NCBI GenBank assembly: GCA_038503075.1
Contig: JBCAML010000010.1
Coordinates: 1,054,001 to 1,118,000, forward strand
DNA from: Gyromitra esculenta
Lineage: Eukaryota; Ascomycota; Pezizomycetes; Pezizales; Discinaceae
Direction of reading: 5' to 3'
DNA: 64,000 nt
Shown: positions 1 to 10,758 of the stretch, in pieces
How the letters are laid out: the number at the start of each line of letters is the position of its first letter
Position numbering within the stretch: the first letter of the stretch is position 1
The notes under the pieces: model-generated
Told to the model about the DNA's origin: nothing
What the model saw: the letters and a program-made list of their open reading frames with translations, nothing else
Database searches by the model: none
Program-made: the position numbers and the translations under genes

Positions 1-110
1 CACACGCATCACGTTACTACGTTATTCCAAATAATCTTACCCAATACCCCGCTTTGGGAAGTATGGTTTCACGAACGGCACGCGTAAGAGCAGAATACGG
101 CACACAGTAC

Positions 111-1721
111 TCACGCAATCGGCGTCAACTCCCCATCCAATTCGAATCTATCTTGCATATTAAAGAGATCGCTCAATTCATTCGCCGCCAAATCCCACGT
201 CTCCGCTCCCCATGGCACCTCAGCGTGTTGAGCAATATATGTAGGTTCAGGTGGACACGACATCATCATCCTATGCCCGTGGAAATCCGCCTCCGGATTC
301 TTCCCAATATTGCCAAACATCAACTGAATGTGGTCCATGCACGGCTTCTCCAGACTAATCGCGTCTTAGCATTTGATTATCTCCCGTCAGCTTCGGAAGC
401 GCAAGGTAGGTGGCAGAGGTAAAGGCAAGAAAGAAGAGATGGAAGCTTACGCCAGCACGAAGTCAATCCCTATCTCGTTATATGTCCTACCAAACCGCGC
501 AACTTCTGGTGGTGGAGTAAAAGATGGATCTTGGCGCTGCTGAATCCCCGCAGGGATGTTATTCTGGCTATTATACGGGATACCGTGAGCTTCCAGTATC
601 GCCCGAAGGCGGTTGGTCTCTTCTAGTAATCGCCGGTTGTCCTCGAGCGCTTTCGCTTTCTCCTGCTGGAGCCTGGTGAAATCGACTTGAAGTCTGATTC
701 GCAGTAAGGTTTTTCGATATTCCGATTCAAGTTGCTGTCTAGCAGAAGGAGAGAGCGTACTGATTGACTTTTTCCTCGAGAGCCTTGGTGTAGTGCTCCT
801 TCCTTTCACGATGCGTCCTGATAGGGTAGGGTTGTTAACAGGCATGATTGATATTTGGTGATCGGGGCTATGCTAGACGGGGGACAAGGAAGGAGGAGGC
901 TGTGGGGATTTTAAGAATAATAGGAGGGATGGCTTAAATAAAAGGAAATGGAAAAGGAGAGGGAAAGTTTAAAAAAATGATATAAAATTGTTTCATACCT
1001 TTGCGCTTGTCTATTCAATTCCTGCCTACGAGTTTGCGCAGGCTTCGAGTCCGGCTTGGGACCTCTGCGCTTCGGTTTTTCTCCATCTGCTATCAAATAC
1101 TTTTCAGTAAGGTGTAACCAGCATTATTTTTGTTGATAACCGGCTTATCGCCTAGCATGCAGGGTTCTGATATGTGCGTATACGAGTGCTTCCAAATACT
1201 TCAACACTCAAATACTCAAATACCCGAAGCACAGACCAGTAGTCAGTGGGGAAGGACGAGTCGAGGGCCCAGTGACATCACGAGGGGTCCTTGTAGGTCC
1301 CGGCAAAAGATGCCCCCTGGACAAAGAGGGGGGGGTCGATTTGCGATTTGGAATTTGGAATCTAAGACAACAACATACCTTTTCTTCGGGAGCCTAACCC
1401 AAGCTTCAGGAAATCGAGATTGAATCGCCCAGATGCAGACCCCTCGGAGCTCGGTACTTCCGTTACGCCCGTTAGTTGAATAGTTCAAGCCATACACATA
1501 GATAGAAGGGAAGGAATAAGAGAGATATGATGCAAATAAAGCTGGGCAACAAAAAAAAAAAGATATGGAATTTGGAATTTGGAATTAAATAAGGAGCATG
1601 AGCCCTCATTGGTACTGCACTCACGTCCATCAGGGCTGGTCTGATCCGATTCGGGAGGAGACATGCCTAAATCTTGCATATGGTTTATAACGTGGGGAGG
1701 ATGCTCGTGATTATCCGACAT
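111..1721 (-). CDS. bZIP transcription factor (AP-1-like basic region)
   Basis: Model: exons 1625-1721, 999-1089, 761-817, 451-672, 111-354 (about 236 aa). The basic region is assembled across two introns and reads NRQAQRTHRERK, the N-x7-R signature of fungal bZIP proteins. It runs directly into a leucine zipper with hydrophobic residues every seven positions (ALEEKVNQ, then LQQEKAKALEDNRRLL, then NRLRAIL). The segment after the zipper (LEKPCMDHIQ, then MMMSCPPEP, ending DGELTPIA) resembles the C-terminal region of a common Pezizomycotina bZIP family. Expected role: sequence-specific DNA binding as a dimer in the nucleus; targets cannot be read from sequence. Intron 1 is long (about 535 nt). 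The 3' end is uncertain: the stop TGA at 111-113 overlaps a strong GTGAGT donor at 114, so another exon may lie beyond the window edge. The acceptor of exon 2 has two options 3 nt apart. Confidence 0.8.
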
Positions 1722-3481
1722 AGTCTTTGTTAGTTGTTGTGATTGCTGTTTATTTTATTCCTATCCCACAGCTCTACGCTGTACTGTTAACTTGCAGATA
1801 TTTGACGTTGTCGTACGTTAACTGACCAGGGAGCTAGCTATAGGACGTGCTAGGATTGGCAAGCGCGAGTAATTTGTGTGGTGTGGCCGTGGGGCCGACG
1901 TTATTTGGAATTGTTGCCTTCTTAGCTAGTCTTTTCGGCTGCTTCCCTAATTTTTTTTCGATGTGCCCTCGGTAGGATGACTCCTGTTGGAGACGACAAA
2001 AAGACCCTATATCCTCGCCCCTCTCTCCTATCGGCCGATCTTTGTTTTCGTCCTTTCTTCAGTCGGCCTGAAATCTGAACCGTATGTATTGGAAAGAAGA
2101 AACAGTAATTGTAATTGCTAGACGGGTATTTGAGTAAGGATCTCTGTCTTTAAAAAAAAAAAAGGACTTGAAAAAGAACAGTGGTAGTAATACCCCACAC
2201 ACCCCGATTTTGTTTTGCCCTTCCAGTCGCTGCAAACAGGACCTCTCAAATATATCAATGGTGGTTTGGCCAAAGGTCAGGACAGAGAGAGAAAGACCAC
2301 CCTTCAGCTTTTGGGGGTTTTAGGGTGAGGCGATGCAGTTTCCTGAGGGAACAGACCAGGGGCCACAGCGCATATGCAGGTTGACAAATTCTCTCACGCC
2401 GTTTCTGGACGCAAACCACGGAGGTCACACACAAACCGTCAGGCCGTCACCGGGCTTCGATTCCGACTCTTGTATGTATTATTCTCCCTAATAATTTAAA
2501 ATTGAGGATGGTCCTTGCAGTAGAACCTCACTTCGATAGGTTGATGAGTGCTTTGGGGAAACCAAGAGAGAGGGTGCCTTTAAGAAAAGATATGTCTAGG
2601 GAAAGCAGACTGTGTTTCTTAAATTCCTGTCATCTTTTGAAGCCTTGGGAGTTCCCAGGCTTCATATAAAACCCGCGGAGCCATTGTCAGATACCAGGTG
2701 GGCGGAGCAAAAAATAATTCGCCACGTCCAGACCTTCCAATACGCGTACGATAGGCATTCCTTCACTTCTTATGACGATTATTCTAACTTTTTTACATCG
2801 CGAGCAGGATTCGGGAAAGTGCTATTCTTTGGAACTGCGGAGTCGGCGCCCGTTGCTCTAACAGTGCCTTTTTGAACTATTTGGAATTTGTCACACCTAG
2901 ATCTTAGATGGATGCTTAGGTACTGTGGCTTCCGGGAAAGGCATTAATTTCGGCATGCCGATATCGTAAGCTGCAAATTGCTGAACGATCGAGTTTATTC
3001 TGCTTACTATCGGACTTATTCCTGTGGAACGCGTTTAATTTTGTACTTATGAGCTAGCCTGATGCGTGATTAGGAACCGTGCTTTGACTAGTTGGTTAAC
3101 CAAACACCAAGGCAAGTCTCGATGAGATCGGTCACTGGGATGATGACGACGACGAGAATATCTAAACCATCAATTAAAACAGCTTCCTCGCAGGCTCTAA
3201 AACTTTAGCATTTCCCCGTGGTGGCCCGAATTGAAGAAAAAACTAGGTCGATTCATGAATTGTCACTCTGCCGGTGATCACCCTAGGAAAATGCATGTAG
3301 CACCTATCGAAGGGCGTAGGGTGTCATCTATGGTGACGTTTTGGGGACTTGGACCCGTGAACCCCTACCGTTTTTAAAACTTCATACTCCACAGCACAGC
3401 ACATCCGCGTTGCTCTTTCTTCCTATCACTCCTTCCCGAATTCTAGTATCGGAATCCCGTATTCCTCTCGTTAGCCACGAG
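1722..3481. other. intergenic region, no gene seen
   Basis: Upstream of both the bZIP gene (leftward) and the acyltransferase gene (rightward). It holds only short open frames without family resemblance, a poly-A run near 2150-2163 and scattered A/T tracts. It presumably contains both promoters; no specific operator was recognised. Confidence 0.5.
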
Positions 3482-4513
3482 ATGACTACTCCATTGTCAG
3501 GCATCATCCGGGCTCTCTTATTCCTAGTACCATGGTGCATGCATCTCCTCCTCGCAGACATCATTCTAACCCTCGCCCTAATCCCGTCGTTCTTTGTTCC
3601 CTCCCAAGTCCATGCTTTTAGCTCCGTAATCGCATATTCAGTCTGGAAGGCCATACAAAATCTTTTCGAGCGGAAACGTGGCGCCCGAGTCAGCGTTTCC
3701 GGTGACCCTCTCCCCAAGCATGAAAACGCCCTCGTGGTTGCAAATCACGTGTCATGGACCGATTTCTATCTCATTCAAGCTCTTGCGGTGAGATCTGAAA
3801 TGCTGGGAAGTAGCAGATATTTTGCGAAGGCACAGTTGAAATGGGTTCCACTACTGGGGTGGGGTTTTATGGCGCTGGGGATGCCGATGGTGACGAGAAA
3901 TTGGGCGAGTGATCGAAAAGAGTTTGAGGCGTTGTTTGAAGGGATTAAGAGAGCAGGATGGCCTATATGTGAGCAGTTTGCCCTGGCTCTTTGTCCCGCT
4001 ACTTGATACAGCTCAAGGGGTACATTTGATTTCATGGTTGTTGACACTTAACCAGGGTTAATCGCGTTCTCGGAAGGCACCCGTTTCACCCAAAAGAAAT
4101 GGGAAGAGACGAAAGATTTCTGCATCTCGCGCGGCAAGCCGGTTCTCCCCCACGTCCTTTATCCACGGACTAAAGGTTTCGTGACCGCCGTGCAAAATTT
4201 GAGGAACGACTCTCAGGTCAAGCATGTGTACGATCTTACACTCGCCTACTCCCGTACCGGGAGGAAGAAGGGGTTCATGAGCGCACCATCGATTTGGCAA
4301 TCGTTCGCATTTTCGCGCCTTTCACCACCCTGGAGGTTTCATGTTCATGTTCGTAGATTCGAATTAAAACATTTACCGGGGGATGGCGAAGGGTTGGGGA
4401 ATTGGCTTGAGGAGAGATGGATCGAAAAGAGTAAGATTTTGCAGGGGATGGAAGGCGAGTGGACTGAGCTTGAGGGGTTAGGAGAGTTGCGTGGCCTAGT
4501 TGGTTATCAGTGA
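3482..4513 (+). CDS. 1-acylglycerol-3-phosphate O-acyltransferase-like (PlsC/LPLAT family)
   Basis: Exons 3482-3968 and 4056-4513 give 314 aa. The protein starts with a hydrophobic N-terminus (residues about 10-50, one or two membrane segments). It then shows the catalytic HX4D motif as NHVSWTD (His89, Asp94) and, right after the splice junction, the phosphate-binding motif as FSEGTR (Glu169-Arg172). Joining at T|GG restores WPIWLIAFSEGTR, which supports the intron (donor GTGAGC, acceptor CAG). The C-terminal part (VLYPRTKGF, then LTLAYSRTG) matches the eukaryotic AGPAT/LCLAT group that includes yeast Cst26/Psi1. Expected reaction: acyl transfer from acyl-CoA to a lysophospholipid at the ER or lipid droplets; the exact substrate (LPA or lysophosphatidylinositol) is not decidable here. 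The ATG at 3482 was chosen because the upstream in-frame stretch is not membrane-like or conserved. Confidence 0.9.
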
Positions 4514-4883
4514 ATAGCATATTCGGCCCAATACCCAAGTCACGAGGCTTTATTAGAGTAGCGTCATGAAGAAATAGCAATAGCTATAACTATTCCCGGA
4601 TTCTTGTCCCACAGAACCCTTACCCTAGTAAAACGAAACGATGGAAACAAGTGATGTTGTACGATACCACATGTCTGGCAAAGAAATATACTCTGTAACC
4701 GGACTTCTCCTAAAGCCCAAATCTAAGTAAGGTAACTAGCAAGGATAGAACACTGATCTCGATGGTATGTAGAGGTCAATGATGCTCTGTATGTGTGCGT
4801 CTCGCCAAGGGCGGCTCAAAGAACAACCCTGCCGCGTCGTGGACGTCACTTGTTTATTTAAACCTCCCCCCTTCAATTCTCAG
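4514..4883. other. short intergenic spacer, tandem genes
   Basis: Lies between the 3' end of the acyltransferase gene and the start of the next rightward gene. It contains an AT-rich terminator-like area near 4560-4620 and the promoter of the next gene. No coding sequence recognised. Confidence 0.4.
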
Positions 4884-6494
4884 ATGTCTACTTCCTCTTC
4901 TCCCCTCTTCCATGCAGAGCTCCTCTCAAACATCAGGTCAATTACCGTCTCCATCCACTTGCCATCCCCCCCAAACCCTTCAACAAAACTCTCCCGTTCA
5001 ACACCATCCCAGCTCCAACTTCACCATGATGGCGAGACCACATACTTCAGTCTCCCTGCCAATATCGCTTTATCAGCCTCTTCGATACTGGAGAAGATGC
5101 CAATCATCACACCTGGCGAAACAAAGCTCTCATATCGTCTTCCAGTAACCCCTGAATCAGGTCCACAGCCATCAGCATCAACAACGCCAGAAAATTACGT
5201 TCCCTGGTCTGCATTATCTTTATCATCATCAACTAAAGACGTGTCTCTATGTTGCAAGTCCTGCTCATCAGAACTAGTGCGCAGTGAGAAGATCAACACA
5301 TGGAAGGATTTGCCGTCAGGTAATTGGGCGGACATGATGGACTTTTGGCATTGTCACAAGCCTGATACAGAGCCCAAGGATGGCAAGGTAACCGAGAATA
5401 AGTATTCTAGGCTGCAGGGAGGGTATACAGCGGTAGAAGGGACTGCGTTGGTGGAATTGACGTATTTTTTGGTTGTGGAAGAGGATTGCGGAGGTACCGT
5501 CGAGGTCGTAAAGGTAATTGATATTCAATTCAACTTCCATTTCGTGAAAATCTCCTCTTTATGTGCTCAGTTTCGGGGCAAAAAGAAGGTCAGCAGCCGC
5601 CGTAAGGTTTCAATGGCTATCTGCATCGATACAATTGCCCAAAATCAATTACCCTAGTCAGTATCTTAACTTTGTGTTGCTGGAGGTATTCTCGCCCCTG
5701 TGGTTGATGGATTTTCTGGTGATGCGGAGGAAGGGTGTTAGATTGGGGGCGAGCAATGTCCCTTCAAGGGTGTTGTTTTGTTATTGCCTCTAGGTTTCAC
5801 CGCCCTGTCTGCTGTAGATCTGGCCTAGGCGGGAATTTTATGAGGCACATTCCTTTCGTTGTTTGGGTTGTAGTGTGAATTTCTAGAAGTACGGATTTAG
5901 CTAACGAGGGGGGTGAAGAATTCTGCGAAAAAGGGACATACACGATTATGCTGCAGCAACTGTAAGATCATTATTGGCATCGTCGATATAGATGGGGAGA
6001 ACCCCGTCCGCGGGTGGAGACTCAACAAGTGGAACCTAAAATTACAATTTGCAGCTAATGGGATGTGTGAAGAGTATTCATACCCTATAGCGTCCTTTCT
6101 CTCTGCACAGCTCCTGGCTTTTGCTGAGGGGGAGGGTATAAGGCGTCTCATTATTTCTTCCGACGACGATAGCGACGAAAATAATAAAGAATCAAGTCGC
6201 TTGAAGTTATGGTTGTTTAATACCGATATAAAATATACGAACACTAAGACCCGCCGTCCAATGAGAGCGGTGAAAGTGTTCTACCAAGAATTTGAGGTTG
6301 AGGAAGGAGTAGTGACAGAACAGGGGACATCACTAGGAAACGGAGGATTTGAGGAAGTTAGGCTTGTAGATGAGACAGTGAGAGGGCTGAGACATGAGTT
6401 GAAGCGTAGTACGGAGGGGCTGTTGGACGAATTAAAGCAATTTAGGGAATGGAAAGTGGGTACGCTGCAGAGATTTGAACCTGAGCGTTTGTAG
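4884..6494 (+). CDS. HECT-like ubiquitin-conjugating enzyme E2-binding protein (UBE3D type)
   Basis: Model: exons 4884-5513 and 5901-6494 (about 407 aa). The diagnostic block is WKDLPSGNWADMMDFWHCHK (encoded near 5302-5361), the most conserved stretch of the HECT_2/UBE3D family. A CxxC pair precedes it (LCCKSCSSELV) and a second Cys pair follows (RLCCSNCK near 5943-5966), with RLNKWNLKL after that. Human UBE3D binds E2 enzymes such as UBE2C and acts in ubiquitylation; the same role is inferred here. The intron as drawn (387 nt, donor GTAATT after VEVVK, acceptor TTTAG) is phase-compatible but long for this window, and a small additional exon inside it cannot be excluded. The ATG at 4884 was preferred over the in-frame ATG at 4779 because homology-like sequence begins there. 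Confidence 0.78.
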
Positions 6495-7237
6495 TTACCC
6501 TTATTCAACTAATTCTTTCTTTCTTTCGTGACAAATCGTTACTGTGGTTTTGCAAATACATATCGTGCGTGACATTCAAAATTCGATCATGAAACATCAA
6601 TCGTACCTATTTCCTAAATAGTAGCCCGTGAAACAACTAAACCTAGGTGTGCAAGACCTCATCACTGTTGAATTATCTTTTTCTTACCTACTAGATCATC
6701 CTAAAAAAGACATAATTCTAGACTAAATAAAAGTGATAGTATTGTAACGGTTTAAGCAATGTAATATTTATTTGTGTGTTGTTGGGCACAAGCTATATAA
6801 TACCATCATAATTAGGTTATCTCGAGGGGCGAGTTCTACGTTCGAACCTCCCCTAAAGCCCTGGAAAAAGAGTATTGTCCCATCGCCTACGCCCTAATAG
6901 GCGAGTGGCCTTTGACTGTAGACTCGTGGTTAGTCCTTCCCCCCTGTTAGTAAAGTCCTTCCCTTCTTCTGATATGAGAGCAGACTGTTAGGACGTAGAT
7001 AGAGGCAAATCGAGCGATTAAAAACATTAGGCTGCGATCAAATACCTAAATTTTATTATCACCAGTTGTATGTAACACAATTTTATCAATCCATTCCGAG
7101 TTTTCTAGGTTTATCGTCTCAAAATGATATTCATATCTAATACAGCCAGTACTGAAGCTTTGGTATCGTAACCACCCCTCCCCCCAAAAAAAACAACAAC
7201 AACCAAATCCCCCAAAAGTAACAGTGCATGAATAATA
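6495..7237. other. intergenic region between convergent genes
   Basis: AT-rich stretch between the 3' end of the UBE3D-like gene and the 3' end of the leftward transporter gene. A tRNA B-box-like string occurs near 6839-6850 but has no flanking cloverleaf. No coding sequence seen. Confidence 0.4.
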
Positions 7238-8765
7238 TCATTGCATCTTTTTCCCTCCACCGCCCCTCATCTTCCGTAACCTGTTCTGCCTCTGGCTTTC
7301 TAGTCCATACAAGAATCCACCACTAAACACCACTATCGCACCGACAAAGACTCCCGTATTCACCTCATTCCCAAATAAGTGAATACTCAACAACAAACTG
7401 ACGAGTTTCCGGATATTGAGTACGATCGTCACCGTTAACGCAGAGGACATGGACGCAAGTACATTCACGCCGCGGACACAAACGTAGTGTGTCAGCGCGT
7501 TCATAAAGAGGAAGATAATCTGCCGCGGGATTTTAGAGATGAATAGTGGGGCCGGGAATGGGATCTCGAGAGGCGGAGAAGCGAGGAGACGGGTGTATTG
7601 AGACTTGATTGGGCGATAGAGTGGGATGAAGAGGAATAGTGAGAGGAAGTGAGAATAAAAGAGCCCTTCGCGGTAGTTGTTGCCGTATTTGGTGTATGTG
7701 CCTTCTATGTAAAGACCCATGAAGGCCGATATGACTTGCGCAATAAAAAGGATGGCGAGGCCGGTGATGTATTGGGTTGCTGATGATTCGGATTCGTCCT
7801 AGGATTTTGTTAGTGAAATGCTGATTGGGAAATAGCTAAAATACCTACAGCTCCTTTGGAGTCTCCCCATGCTGAAAGCACTATTCCTACGGTTAGGATG
7901 AAAACGGAGAAGACCTGAACTCTGCTGTATCTATATATATCGAAGCCCGAGTGATTAGAAACCATATGTCTCATGTAGCCAAATGCTAGACTTGAGATAT
8001 ATTAAAGCCAAGTGATTTGGAGTGATGGACCAAACCTTTTACCCCAAAACCACCCAATAACCAAGGTAGTCATGCTACCACCACTCCGAAGAATGATATG
8101 AACAGGTACCGAGATCTTGTAACCAAACGCATAATTGTTTAATACAGACACACTAAAGTAGAGCAATATTTGTATGAGCCATCTGTGGATCGGTATCGTG
8201 TTCGGTTTGAGCAACGTGGGCGACTTTGGGTCGAAATGATATACGAATCCCTCGACAGCTACGAGAAGAAACTGTGCAAATGTGAGAAGATGCCCGCTCT
8301 GTGGTTCTACTCTAGAGTTCTATTCTTTAGATCTTGAATTTTTTTTATATATTTATATATTTTGTAATATAACGAAGGGAGGGAAGATTTCTTACTTTAC
8401 GATAGCTTCAAGCGCAAACACCTTTTTTGATTCGGAACAATTTAAAGTTTTAGCACTTACGGACTACAACGATTTGATATATCTCCATCCTCCCTGAAGG
8501 GAGCCCTTACATTCGAACAACAGCCCCCAAATATCAACCCGATCATTACGGTGGTTTGCACCCAGATAGGAATCGTGGCTTGCGCAAGTGCGGAAAGCGC
8601 CGTTGACGTAGAGCTCGGAAAAACATTTTTCGAGCCAGCGCTGCCTTCAAGATGAGGTCGAGCGTCGATTTTGCTTATAGCTTCAGTCGACGCGTCGTAG
8701 CCATGCGCATCGTTCGTGTTTGAACCTGCAGACTTGCTGGTTCGGCGCTGTCCTCCTTTGGCCAT
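7238..8765 (-). CDS. UDP-N-acetylglucosamine transporter, Yea4/SLC35B4 family
   Basis: Five exons: 8511-8765, 8396-8421, 8036-8311, 7849-7930 and 7238-7798 (399 aa, exactly 1200 nt). The chain runs from a soluble N-terminus of about 60 residues into a multi-span membrane protein. Family landmarks appear in order across splice junctions: GGCCSNVFALEAIVK, LLTFAQFLLVAVEGF, RWLIQILLYFSVSVLNNYAF, HIILRSGGS, WGKRYSRVQVFSV, AFMGLYIEGTY and THYVCVRGVN. These identify the UAA nucleotide-sugar transporter family, closest in pattern to Yea4/SLC35B4. Expected role: exchange of UDP-GlcNAc into the ER/Golgi lumen for glycan or chitin synthesis; some members also carry UDP-xylose. Exon 2 is only 26 nt, and the donor of exon 3 (GTTTGG) is weak but required by frame. 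The gene is divergent from the NTAQ1 homologue. Confidence 0.92.
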
Positions 8766-9233
8766 GGTTTAGTTTTGGGTTTCTACCGGTTCCTAAGCAC
8801 CTAGCTCCTGCGAACAGTTAGGGACTAGCAAGCGTATGAGAAAAAGTGAGGGCGAGTTACCGGTAAACATCAACCTTGAATCGCAATAAAATAAAAGATA
8901 AAAATAAAAATAAAAATAAATTACGAGCAGAAAAGCCTCTGAACCGACTAAGCAGAGGACAACTCAGCCGTTTTATGAGGTCACGGCTTGCAGGGATTCC
9001 GCTGCTCCGCTCAGGAACCGGCGTTTCTGGCCTCGCTTATCGCCCCACCTTAAAGCCACCTGGACAGGACACCTTCTCTTCTGTTTGCTTTTCTCGTGAT
9101 ACCTAGGCAGAGCAGCAGGCCTGTGTTGGGGATTCACTGTTTGCGCGGGTAATTCCGGTACCGAGATTTGGATATCCAAGTGCGGATCTTCTGCGTTCCG
9201 GGAGGGATCAACAACGGTCTTTGATAGCCAGAA
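8766..9233. promoter_or_regulatory. divergent promoter region
   Basis: A spacer of 468 bp between the ATG of the leftward transporter gene and the ATG of the rightward amidohydrolase gene; it must hold both promoters. It contains a short AAATA-type tandem repeat around 8890-8918 next to GC-richer sequence. No specific factor site is claimed. Confidence 0.5.
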
Positions 9234-10483
9234 ATGGAACCCTCTATGGACGATATTACCCCACTCAGACAAGCTCCAAGGGCCTTCGTGAGATCTGGAC
9301 TAACGTACACTTCATGGTAGGTATACTTTCCATTGATGGCCAAGGGTATTAGATCCTAAAGGTATATTATAGCTATTGCGAGGAAAACATCTACTGCATG
9401 ATCCGAGACCACGTGGATCTGCTGGATCGAAAGCATTATGTTGTAGTCTTCATCTCAAACAAGGAGAAATGTGAGTGAATCTGATTGGCCTAATCCGTGG
9501 CTTTAAGCAGAACATCAGCAAAGCTGACCACAAGTTACAACTACTTTGTCTAGACACTCCGCTATTTCACCAGAAGGTAAATGCCGGTGTGTACATGTGA
9601 ATATGAAGAAGAGGACAGTTTTAACTAGTATCTTCAAATCTAGGCTGGAATCCATCCAAAAATCCCCGTGTGCTGGGTGTGTACTCGTACCTTATTTCCG
9701 GGAACCAACCGTCCGACTAACCAACCTCTCACTAGGATTACCATGTAATCCTGATCCATAAGCCTGCTACCGGCAATCCCTCAGCAGTCTACGACTTTGA
9801 CACCAATCTAGACCCATTCGGCCTTCCATTTGAAACCTACTTTTCGAAAACCCTCCATGGCGACGGAAACATCTTGTCAGAACCGGATCTAGAAATTGAT
9901 CAGGAAACGATGCTTTCCTTCATAGCTAGATATCCTCGGTTCTTCAAACTAGTTCCTGCAGAGGACTATCTAAGGTTGTTTGCAAGTACAAGGAAGCATA
10001 TGATGAAGGAACCATCAATCCATATAACAGGGCATGAGAATAGGAGTATAGACGCTGAAAAGGCTATAGAGGCTGGACAAGAGAACGAGAACATATACGC
10101 CGAAAAGTCCATAGAAGCTGAAAGGTGGGAAGACAGCTGGACGGCAAAGCCACCAGACTATCCACCGATTAGAACCGAAGGTAGGCTATGTAATGAGCCT
10201 ATTCAAGCCCAATTCCTTTGTACTACCACCCAGCATTCACAGATATATATATCGTCACAGAGTCTTGGACACTGACATAAAATTGTTATTTTTACCACCC
10301 CATGTAGAATCCGATGACACGCTGTCAAGCTTCCTCGACTTTGATAGTCCAGAGAGAGATAAATATGGCGAGATCGTGAACGAACAGGAATTCTGGCAGG
10401 AGTTCACCGGTAACTCTGACTACCATGGTCCTGTGGGGCAGGAGCCGCAGGACAAAAGCTATACTTCTATAAATAATATATGA
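9234..10483 (+). CDS. protein N-terminal glutamine amidohydrolase (NTAQ1/Tungus family)
   Basis: Six exons: 9234-9316, 9373-9470, 9554-9576, 9644-9676, 9736-10180 and 10308-10483 (858 nt, 285 aa). Splicing rebuilds the family motifs: TYTSCYCEENIY with the nucleophile Cys28, HYVVVFISNKEK, PVCWDYHVILIHK with catalytic His82, and AVYDFDT carrying the catalytic Asp. Further matches are RYPRFFKLVPAEDYLRLFAS and PPDYPPI. The enzyme deamidates N-terminal Gln to Glu, feeding the Arg/N-degron pathway. It is longer than human NTAQ1 (205 aa) because of an acidic insert (encoded about 10030-10130) with a 14-residue tandem duplication and a divergent tail (KYGEIVNEQEFW in place of the usual GxVY segment). 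Exons 3 and 4 are only 23 and 33 nt. The splice sites are strong (GTGAGT, GTAGGT donors). An alternative start at 9246 is possible. Confidence 0.9.
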
Positions 10484-10758
10484 CGGTGAGGTCTTAACGT
10501 TGAGCGTATATATAGCCTTCTTTCTCTTTCTTTTCCGAATTTAGGGTTGAATATAAACAAAGTGGATGATTAGCTACGTATGTACTGTATCTACACAATA
10601 GAAAGAAAGAAATAACTCCCACATGCATGATATACAATAGTTTACACCCAATACAGAAACGCCATCCCAGTAAAGACCAAAGCCACAGCACGATATCTAT
10701 AATATACAACCGCCACAGACCCAAAGAAAGGGAAAAAAAAAAGAATGTGTAAGCATGA

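Noticed and set aside
6829..6860. tRNA-like B-box string near the end of the UBE3D-like gene
   Set aside because: GTTCGAACCTC is present, but no matching acceptor, D or anticodon stems could be drawn around it.
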